Assembly (NCBI GenBank): GCA_036897095.1
Contig: JAYMSP010001509.1
Span: 1 to 31,385 of the forward strand
Length of the DNA stretch: 31,385 bases
Direction: 5' to 3'
From: Plantago elongata
Lineage: Eukaryota; Streptophyta; Magnoliopsida; Lamiales; Plantaginaceae
A program made the translations under genes and the position numbers. The notes under the pieces are model-generated. The model did no database searches. It worked only from the letters and a program-made list of their open reading frames with translations, and was not told where the DNA came from. Below are positions 21,201 through 29,281 of the stretch, piece by piece. Position 1 is the first letter of the stretch. Each line of letters begins with the position of its first letter.

Positions 21201-22519
21201 TCTTCTACATAACCACAATAAAACAACCCCAGCGCAACAATAACAAGGGAAAAAAGGATTAACATATTAGTCATCTACAATTCATGGCAGAGAAGAACAT
21301 AACTTTGTCTTGGCTCTCTTGCACATTCAAATGAGTAACAAAACAATCACATGTTAGAAGTACAGGTGTCAAAACTGATGAATATCTACATCTCTAGTCC
21401 TCCAGGCTCCAGACGAGCATCATAACTTGTAGTTTGCCATAAAGGATAACTCATAAACATTGACTGGTGAAATGATAAAAAATAGTTGTGTTTAGTCAAG
21501 ACTGTCTAAAGAAGTGGAAACAGTTCTCTAAGAGAATTCCTGCAATCTTCCCAAGCTTTTCAGAAGTTTCACGGAAGTGCGGAACTGACGCCGTAAATTA
21601 ACTGGCAGAAAAGCAAGCATGAAGATTCTACTCTAACAGAATTAGAGTCGTCGGTCCATTCTGACCCAAGGCCTCCAACTTCCTTCTAATCTTGTTTGGG
21701 TCTTTGACATAAATTAAGCACTTATAGAATAATGTTTTTGTGTTCCCGGTGTGAAGAAAAGTATCGGTAACTTCATTTATCCATCATTTTATCAAACCTC
21801 CAATAGTAATTAGCCTCTAAGTTTTACCAAATTTCAACAAATGCTCAACCACGGTAGAAAGACAGACGACGAAGTATCTACAAGAACCATAAATGATGTT
21901 ATACAGATAACTAAACCTGTCCTGCTTTGATGAAGGAAGGTCCCAAGTCACACAATAGATTCCTCAACTGACGAGCACGGAATGGAACAACCTCCTCATC
22001 CCGACCAACTAGAAAATCATATGCCAACGTGGACCAATAGAACCCCAAGCTCCAGACAATCTCCACTCCTCTACCAATTAACGACAATATCGAACCTCTC
22101 GACCCCAAAACCTTCCGTCTCACCTAATAAATCGCCAAAACTACGATCAGAGTCCAGAAAAAGCTAACAAGTCAAAACGACACACTTAAACAGTCATAGT
22201 ATAGTATAGTACAGAATATAATAGAACAAACCAATCTCAAATTAAGGTCAAATAAAACACAGAAACAGAAATAACATACTAATTCAGGCGTGTACTTCCG
22301 AAACGGAACACAAACACCTCGTTCAATATCCAGCTGATCCAAAGCACTGCTACCGGGCGACTTCTCGAGCTGTACAACCGATGAACCACCTGCCTTAGCT
22401 CGAATCCTAATCGATTTTCTGCTACTTTTGGAATAATAGCTTCGGCTACCTTTAGGGTAATTATTTACAGGAATTGAAGAGGAAGAGATGTAAGCACAGT
22501 TTGAGCAAATCAACTCCAT
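15231..22519 (-). CDS. ABC1K1: ABC1-like atypical kinase ABC1K1 (PGR6/ACDO1), chloroplast
   Basis: Family role: an atypical UbiB/ABC1 kinase of plastoglobules, tied to prenylquinone metabolism, chlorophyll turnover and high-light acclimation. Exons in gene order: 22280-22519, 21917-22123, 20942-21031, 20720-20866, 19848-20012, 19544-19684, 19293-19472, 18756-18951, 18007-18134, 16132-16203, 15848-15960, 15539-15686, 15392-15461, 15231-15292. They sum to 1959 nt (652 aa plus TAG), all in phase. The start is the ATG of MELICSNC; the codon three positions upstream is TTG. The first 45 or so residues are Ser- and Arg/Lys-rich with few acids, as in a transit peptide. ABC1 hallmarks are intact: KAGQ (146-149), AAAS (206-209), VAIK (Lys 228), ELD (278-280), HGDPHPGN (361-368) and DFG (381-383). 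The order and spacing, and blocks such as GRDEEVVPFRARQLRNL and LTDPNPALRERLIQVLFKDG, point to ABC1K1 rather than ABC1K3. The residues around the exon 11/12 junction are the least conserved. Confidence 0.94.
16929..17060 (+). repeat. 65-67 bp tandem repeat in the LTR U3 region
   Basis: Copy 1 (16929-16993) and copy 2 (16994-17060) both start TTGATGTGACAAGTTAATTT and end GGAACTGAATATATG, differing by one substitution and a 2-bp insertion. Direct repeats upstream of the TATA box in LTRs often act as enhancer units; that role here is inferred. Confidence 0.9.
17252..17258 (+). promoter_or_regulatory. LTR TATA box
   Basis: TATAAAA lies 344 bp inside the solo LTR on the plus strand. If active, it would start transcripts antisense to ABC1K1 from within intron 9. 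Confidence 0.6.
17487..17526 (+). repeat. 20-bp direct tandem repeat downstream of the LTR TATA box
   Basis: TTGGTCTAGGTGGGGATAGC occurs twice back to back (17487-17506 and 17507-17526) within the LTR, in the region expected to be R or U5. Confidence 0.9.
20013..20719 (-). other. ABC1K1 intron 4, 707 bp
   Basis: This intron separates the exons ending VAIK (20720-20866) and starting VQRP (19848-20012). I see no gene, repeat or element in it. Confidence 0.7.
21032..21916 (-). other. ABC1K1 intron 2, 885 bp
   Basis: This intron follows the exon ending in KAGQ. It is AT-rich, with no recognisable element or frame. Confidence 0.7.
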
Positions 22520-23480
22520 GCTTTTCAATGGAAGTAGTAAACGGAAGCTGGAGATAATAACTTCAAGCAGGCATATAGGTATGTATATGAATGGTTGAAT
22601 TGCAGTTTGAAATCATGTACAGGTGAGTATGAGTTGCCGTATATGAAATGGGCGTAGAGTGGAGTTCATATCATACACGGGTGTTTACCCGAATTGTGCA
22701 GTGTACTGTAACTATTGTACTGCTGATTAATGGTGGGAATCTGTCATCTTGTTGGAGATACAAGGACCAGAACAATTCCTATTTATTCCTTGTGCTTTTC
22801 TTGTTTTGAAGTGGATAATTCATGTTAGCGATTTTAGCAGTAAATAGAGAAAGCGTCGCTCCAAAATTCAGTTATTTCATTCCATCGTATTTTATGCATT
22901 ATTTTACTGTAACGTATCAAAATACATTTAATATCCATCCTACAGTTAACAAATAATAAATAATTTTATTTTATGAGTGAAACATTCCCACACTCCATTT
23001 ACAGTAATGTATCAAAATACATTTAATATTCATCCTACAATTAATAAATAATAAATAATTTTAGTTTATAAGTGGAACATTTCCACTCCAAAAAAGAGAA
23101 GTTCAAAAAAATTAAAAATTTATTTTTATCTTCTTTCATTTAATTTAACTTTTCACTTTAAACAACATATTAACTCTAATCTATGAAGCACTTTTTAAAG
23201 AAATTAGTATATTAATGATTTAATGTTTCTTCGTGCATAACGAGTTATAGTAAGTCACATAATAAACGTATTGAATTGAGTATTGATATATGAATTAGTG
23301 CCTGAAACTCAACCGATAAATTATTTCCTATTACATCATTTGTTAATCAAGCAAAAGAGCAAAATTGTTCAGCACAATAGTATTGCTACTTTTCTAATAT
23401 CAAAAGATCGAAGATTATACAACTTGGCAGGTGCATATGTGATAAAATTAGCTTCTCAATAGACAAACTTCAGCTGGTGT
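22520..23480. other. ABC1K1 upstream region and TrpRS 3' flank
   Basis: The left 250 bp should contain the ABC1K1 leader and promoter; no convincing TATA box was found. From about 22800 the DNA becomes very AT-rich and contains a 95-bp tandem duplication. The TrpRS 3' untranslated region should lie between about 23450 and 23702. No gene was seen. Confidence 0.5.
22904..23091. repeat. 95-bp tandem duplication in the ABC1K1-TrpRS spacer
   Basis: A unit containing GTATCAAAATACATTTAATA, then CATCCTACA and AATAATAAATAATTTTA recurs with a 95-bp offset (for example AATACATTTA at 22921 and 23016). Copies differ at scattered positions. It lies 400-570 bp upstream of the ABC1K1 start codon. Confidence 0.85.
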
Positions 23481-23702
23481 GACTGGAATCTTCTAAGGAA
23501 AGCTAAGATATCATCCACAAAACCTCCGTGCATCCTATGTGGAGCTTGAATGATGCACAAACAAGCCATAGCACTCGTCAGAACTCAGCCAACAGAGCAT
23601 GGCAATAAACGCTAGATCTGTTCTATAAATGATGAGAGGGAGATAATATGAGACACCAGAAGTGCACTCATCAAAATCTTCCAATTCGATAGATCTCCAA
23701 CT

Positions 23703-26700
23703 TCAGCTAAACATATTAGGTAGTGGCCTTACAGCCATGAACACATCAACCATCTGCACGGCCACAAGAAATGGTTAAAAAAAATTAACCTCTGCATATA
23801 AAGTATAATAAACATATGAGGCGATTAACATCATTATTCTTTATTCGTGTCAAACAGCTTGAGGAGAAATGTAAATTGAACAACCTCATCAGTGACAGCA
23901 GCTCTGGCCTTTTTGTGTCTTTCAACAAGTTCACTTAAAACTTCAATGAGCCGCTTCTTCACATCACCTGTTAGCATACGGCCTGCACCATATTCCTGGG
24001 ACATGACAAATAAACATTAATTCGAGCAGCAGAGCACCTCTCTCAGTGATGTCGTAAGGGATTCTGAGAGGGGATTAGTTTGTGATTGGGGGAGGGGCAT
24101 TGGAATGAATATCAAGTACAGCACACATCGTTGGTTAATTTAAAGAGAAAGGGTGATCAACTATGCTTACTGTTCTGATGTGTTCAAGCTCTTCATCATC
24201 ATCCAAGAAAAAGCCAAGATATTTAATCGATATATCAACCTGAGTGGCAACCACAGAAAGAAACAGGAAAGCAAAATCAACAGATCTACTAAAACAGGGA
24301 AACCAAATAGGAAACATATAAAAAGAGCAAAACTGATCAATGATGTACACTACAGTACAAAACTGGAAGCAAATCCAAGTTTCTGCTTCTTGCTCATTCC
24401 AAAAACTTAATAAAAAGTACAGGACTGATGTTATTTCACTTTAAATTGACATCAAATAATGGAGTATTTCTTTTTCCTATGGAGTATTTAAAAACTATTC
24501 CCTAATAAAATTGTACAAGTAACAGATTATTGACCACACTATTTCTGGTAATCTTTCTACTCCCGGTGTTCTTCTCTGTGATCCCCATCATTTAACTTCT
24601 TAAACATTTTCTGCTTCCCATATTTTGATTGCTCTCCTCTTGAATAAAATGTTAAAAATACAATGACATTGTGAACAGACTAGCATATACTATTATGTAT
24701 GAGTGAGCTCAATTTTCAAAAGGTCTTTGCCTGATGTGTTATGCAGCATATAACCACCAGGACGTGTGTGCATTTTGTATTGGTACCCCTGAATGCATAG
24801 GGCCTAATACCTTAACACCAAGCTAGGTACATAACCCAAAACTATTACGCATGTCAAGAAGTACAAGCAGAGAGAGAGAGACAGAGAGAGAGAGAGTTTG
24901 TTATACATCAAGGTTAGCTCCAAGCTCCCTGTGTTTTTCCACTGAATCTTGCCCACCAGAGAATGCGTATCTGTTAATCTGCAGCAAAGATAATCAATAA
25001 TGGCAGAGCAAGCAAAGGATATATGGCACTAATATATAAGTGTCTACATCCACAACACTTGTGACTCAAAACTATAGTGAGAGTACAGCAGAAGAGAATC
25101 TTAGAAGTTTTAAAAAAGCTGACCTTGGTTTTAATATCTTTAGAGGTATCAGTCACATATATAGCAGAACTAGAATCAGAAGCTGACATTTTTCCAGTCT
25201 CTCCCTGCAGAGATGAAACAGTAACAGAGATCAGTTCTGTAATGTATAGCATGGATCAGAATAGATTTTTAGCAGTGAATGAACGATAAACTTAGTAAAC
25301 ATAGAAGTATATCATAAAGGTGCTAAAACCAACAGAAAGGGAGAACGGAAATGGATGTGAAGGCCAAAGCCTGATGCTCATTGAAATGACAGAGTTACAT
25401 CTCTAGAAATGGAAAATGAAATATTCTAGGTTTACAAAATCAAAACCTTCAACCACAAATGTAGTTTCAGATTGCTTATTAATAGGATTAAAAGGAAACC
25501 TGAAGCGCAGGAAAAAATATTGATTCAATCAACGCAGGCTTGTTATAACCTAATCTTGGAGCAACATCCCTCGTCATGCGGAAGTACGGATCCTATAAGA
25601 AAGATAAGAGTAAATAACCAACCATGAAATTACGGACCATACTTCAAAGCAAGAAAACAATCAGAACTGATTTTCAGTACCAGTATGCATGCAGTTAAGT
25701 GTGTGTTCTAGAATATTTCCTGTTTGAAAACTTGAGTTACTCAACCAGAAGTACAAACAGTAAAAGGCGAATATTTGAGCTCTAGGTTTTACAGACCTCT
25801 AAAGAAAGTCATTGCATAATTAAATCACAGCAAACAAGACTCAGCAGAATATTATAAAAATAAACAAAAGGAAAAAGAAAAGGCAAGACAAACTCACAAG
25901 TGTTACCAGAGTGAGGTAATTATCTCACCAAGGATAAGACTCACCTGGTCAATTGCACAAGGAATCAAGCAACGATGATTGTCTTTGTCAGAGAAAAGAT
26001 GTGGAAAGGAACTTGGAAATGATGGAGCTGCCTGTGATCATAAACGAAATGTGCAAACTTTTCAGTAAAATTGGTGAGGAAATATCCAAAATCTAAGATC
26101 TTAACATAAAGGACAAGCTAGCCATTTGGAATATAAAATGGTTCATTCCAGACCCATAGAGATGCTTGAAAGGATTATAATACGCAGAAGCTCAGCAAAA
26201 CACCATGCTCGTCGCTCGATTCTTATATGATAAATCACAGAGGCAACAAAATAAGTGGAAGTGTATTCTACCAGGTGAGGAGGGTACAGTTAAGAGAAGA
26301 GCTGACTTTAACATTTGAATATAAAATTTACCTGAACTGGTGGAAAACTGACTTTTCCGATGTGATCTTCACCAGAAAAGCCGAAAATACCAACCACCTG
26401 TGGCAAATGAGCATAGTAGTCTTGAATCACTCAAAATTAGCGGGGGGGAACCAGGTAGTTACTTATTCGTAGGATGTAACCAGTTACCTTATTGTATGTG
26501 ACACATTTTGCAATCTTGACCATGTTCTTGTAGAAGGCGCTGCACAATCATTTTGCAATTTGTTATAAGAAGACTGAGGAATATTATTATTTGTGAAAAT
26601 GTATGTTAATGACATCAATTTTATCACGGTGAAATTCATACGCTTAATCCCTGTCATAAAAAACAGTAATAGGTATTTATAAAGGACGCAGCTGAAGGAG

Positions 26701-27547
26701 GATAGGGAGTGGAGATCACTCACCCGCCAACATAATCAAAATCTGAAAATATAAACGTCCTCGAAACATCAAAACCACAAGCAATAATATCCTTAGCATT
26801 TTCGCGAGCTAGCCGCTGGCTTTCCTCGACGCTCAAACCCTTCCACATACACTTCTCATCGTCTGTCAGCTGTATCACCAACGGCACTTTGAATACATCT
26901 TGCAGATATCTAAAACAATAAACACATAATAAAATCTCATTGCCAATAAACACACATCCCCTTAAAATATAGTGTTTCCTAGAAGAATCCCTCTATATTA
27001 GTTTACTAAATAAGCTACATTCTATTATATTAATTGTTAGAGTCAGAACAAAACTAAACCAATCGACTCCTAAATTTATTCAGCATGAATGCATCTTGCA
27101 TATATCTAAAACAACAATGACATACTAAAATCTCATTGCCAATAAACACACACAGTCAGAACAAAACTAAACCAATCGACTCCTAAATTTATTCAGCAGC
27201 TGAGTTACTCACTTGGTGAACATAAACGGTACTAGATGGCCCAAATGTAAGGCCTCAGACGACGGACCTCTGCCAGTATAGAGATAGAACTTTTCACCTC
27301 TTTCGTAAGCATCGAGTATGTCGCTGAAGTCGCGGTGGGCGAAGAAAACCCCACGGCGGAGAAAAACATGAGCGGGGCGACCGGTGATGCGAACGACACG
27401 ATCCACGAGCGATTGGTTGAGGCGTTGGCAGCCGAACTTGTCAACCAGCTTGTCGTAGTCAATTTTGCCCCCTTTCTCACCTGCCACCTCCCATGGAGTC
27501 ACGAGTTGGCCGTCTTCGACCTGTTTGGATTCAGCTGTGTTATCCAT
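23703..27547 (-). CDS. WARS1: Cytosolic tryptophanyl-tRNA synthetase
   Basis: A class I aminoacyl-tRNA synthetase that charges tRNA-Trp with tryptophan using ATP. Exons in gene order: 27213-27547, 26724-26909, 26488-26539, 26332-26397, 25945-26031, 25500-25592, 25124-25204, 24907-24978, 24171-24239, 23885-23995, 23703-23753. They total 1203 nt (400 aa plus TGA), all in phase with GT-AG borders. The HIGH motif is HLGH at residues 101-104 and the KMSKS loop is KMSAS at 278-282, the form usual in eukaryotic and archaeal TrpRS. Other family blocks include [40 protein letters not shown] and the C-terminal MAVRPLP. The protein lacks a WHEP domain and any obvious transit peptide (it starts [14 protein letters not shown]), so it is the cytosolic form, not the organellar bacterial-type enzyme. 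The tiny last exon encodes 16 residues. Confidence 0.96.
24240..24906 (-). other. TrpRS intron 8, 667 bp, with GA microsatellite
   Basis: This intron lies between the exons at 24907-24978 and 24171-24239. It holds a GA-rich simple repeat at 24869-24896 (one C interruption) close to the 5' splice site on the gene strand. Nothing else was recognised. Confidence 0.75.
26891..27198. repeat. Nested tandem duplication across TrpRS intron 1 and the exon 2 edge
   Basis: Segment A (26891-26957) spans the first 19 coding bases of exon 2, its splice acceptor and adjoining intron. It recurs as A' at 27087-27153 (offset 196). Segment B (27042-27085), which contains CTAAACCAATCGACTCC, recurs as B' at 27155-27198 (offset 113). 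The order is A, 84-bp spacer, B, A', B'. So a unit of about 195 bp was duplicated, and one copy either lost or gained the spacer. A' still carries an acceptor-like TTTTAG/ATAT at 27105/27106. Confidence 0.85.
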
Positions 27548-27605
27548 TGCTTTAGCAGAGTGGAGCTGGATGAGAAATTGAGAATTGGAGAAGAGGAAAT
27601 ATTAC

Positions 27606-27612
27606 AGGGTTT
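27606..27612 (-). promoter_or_regulatory. Telo-box-like AAACCCT upstream of TrpRS
   Basis: The minus strand reads AAACCCT about 60 bp upstream of the TrpRS start codon. A weak TATA-like stretch (AATATAG on the minus strand, about 27617-27624) is just upstream. Telo-boxes combined with site II elements are established promoter features of plant translation-machinery genes; function here is inferred. Confidence 0.5.
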
Positions 27613-27650
27613 GGATCTATATTAAGGCCTCTTCAGCAGAGTTCCAACCC

Positions 27651-27667
27651 GAGTCCGTTTTGGACTC
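27651..27667. promoter_or_regulatory. Inverted repeat GAGTCC-N5-GGACTC in the TrpRS promoter
   Basis: A perfect 6-bp palindrome with a 5-nt spacer lies between the TATA-like stretch and the site II cluster. It could be a dimeric factor site; no factor is assigned. Confidence 0.35.
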
Positions 27668-27689
27668 GCTCAGTCTGAGGGCGAGGCAC

Positions 27690-27729
27690 GCTGGGCCTTG
27701 GGGCGAGGCCCAGCGCCCATCGCTGGGCA
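27690..27729. promoter_or_regulatory. Cluster of site II-type TGGGC motifs in the TrpRS promoter
   Basis: TGGGCC occurs at 27692-27697 and, inverted, at 27707-27712. Partial TGGGC motifs lie inverted at 27715-27719 and forward at 27724-27728. The two perfect sites form an 8-bp inverted repeat (GCTGGGCC / GGCCCAGC, 9-nt loop). Site II (TGGGCY) is the binding site of TCP factors in promoters of growth and translation genes. The cluster sits about 145-180 bp upstream of the TrpRS ATG, in a GC-rich island within AT-rich DNA. Confidence 0.6.
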
Positions 27730-27739
27730 AATACCTTTT

Positions 27740-28240
27740 CTTTTTTATTTTCTTTTGTTTCTTCTCGTTATTGCTGTGTTTGTATTGATTTTCATCTTCT
27801 TTCTCATCTCATTTCTATAAATCAATGTTGCTCTTTCTTGCTTTCTTCTTTTTCATTCCTTTCTTGCTTCTTTTAACTTTTGTTTATTTATTTTATCTTC
27901 ATATTTAGTTTTAGTTTTTTTATCTCAATTGAGTATATACTAAATGTGGTAATAATATTTGAAACAATTAATATACATTATTCATTGTAAAACTTGTAAT
28001 GTAGATTATTTAAAATTAAAATACAAATGTAAAACATACTTGAAAATTGTAAATTATATAACTTTTTATTTGATTTTTAGTTTGAAATAATGCAATTTTT
28101 ATTTTCAAGTAATATATCTAAAAAATATAGTGTGATTTTGATATAATTATTAGTTATATTTCAACTCAATTAAACAATTAAAAAATGAAATGAATAATTA
28201 ACTTTTAAAATATTAAAATAAAATATATTTTGAAACTCAA
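27740..28240. other. Pyrimidine-rich then AT-rich spacer
   Basis: The first 180 bp are strongly T/C-rich on the plus strand (27735-27910), followed by low-complexity AT-rich DNA. No gene or element was seen. Confidence 0.6.
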
Positions 28241-28304
28241 TGCTGGAGTAGATAATTGCGAGAGTTACAAAGTGAGCAATCACTCAGTAATCAATTTTTG
28301 TCTT

Positions 28305-28504
28305 ATCTCGCTCGAACCATTGTTGCCTTTGTAGTCATGTTTTATCTCGTTGGTGTCTCGAATCATCCTTGCCTTTGTAGTCATGTTTTAGGCTCAAGCT
28401 GCATATTTCTCTGAAGGGCTACAGAGACCATACGCGTCATCTTTATCGGACAGAGTTGAGACTAGAGACTGAGAAAAGCAGACCTTACGAGTCATCTTTA
28501 TCGG
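28305..28504. repeat. Two adjacent degenerate tandem repeats between TrpRS and eIF4A-III
   Basis: TTGCCTTTGTAGTCATGTTT occurs at 28323 and again at 28369 (46-bp offset), each preceded by a TCTCG-containing segment. Further right, TACGCGTCATCTTTATCGG at 28431-28449 is echoed by TACGAGTCATCTTTATCGG at 28486-28504 (55-bp offset), each followed by an AGAG-containing segment. No recognised transposon family or frame explains them. Confidence 0.7.
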
Positions 28505-29281
28505 CTAGAGACAATGCCTCCATCTCTTCATGTTGGTCGCAGAATCTGGAAGCCCATTGTATGTCTTCAATGGAGCAGGTTATGTAGCTTCTGGCCAAGG
28601 TGCTTAGATATTCATGTATGGCCCTTTGATTCAGTGATTAGATGTTGAATATTTGAACTAGGAAGTAGAAACGATATTAACACAGTACACAAACAAGGTA
28701 GCATATTTACTTCATTCACATATGCCGAAATATAAAGGAACATGGAAGATGATATCTTTAGAACAGAAAACATATTCTTACTCAATCCTGAGCGATGAGA
28801 TTAAAATGCCAAACAATATATTGTTATTTATATTTGCACCATAAGCCAAAAATTCAAGGTGAAAAAAAATGGGTTACCAGCTTACCATTAAATTGACATA
28901 AAACATTTAACCCAAAACCGCATTTACTAATAAGCATCAGTACAAGTTTACCCAAACACAGTTAAAACTCAGAGACTGGAAAATTGACTCAGAACCCTGA
29001 TTCCAGTAAATAACTAAGAAATTCACTTTTAAATAAGCAGTGCTAGCAGTAGAACCAAGAAAAGGTGTTCCAGATTACATAAATCAGTCGAACCCAAATC
29101 AAACTCCAGTCTACTGTATTTACTCAAAACCACACTTCTGCAGAAAATGAGAATCGGCTGTCTGCCACAGCTCCCCACAGACAATAAGGCAGCAGCAACA
29201 ACAAATCGAGCATGCCCTCTGATTATGATTCGACAAGTTGCACAGCCTTCAAGCACTATGGTTCCAGGATAGAGAAGAATC
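28505..29281 (-). other. Spacer and probable eIF4A-III 3' untranslated region
   Basis: The right part (about 28700-29281) follows the eIF4A-III stop codon on the gene strand and probably holds its 3' untranslated region; no clear AATAAA was found. The left part shows only one 44-codon plus-strand frame (28514-28648) without recognisable features. Confidence 0.4.

Noticed and set aside
27087..27106. Extra TrpRS coding exon
   Set aside because: The exon-like part of A' is only about 19 bp, has substitutions and lacks a following donor in frame; it is a duplicated exon edge.
27335..27625. 96-codon plus-strand frame over TrpRS exon 1
   Set aside because: Antisense shadow of the TrpRS first exon, where the conserved minus-strand frame is unambiguous.
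28514..28648. 44-codon plus-strand frame
   Set aside because: Too short, no homology recognised, and it lies next to degenerate repeats.
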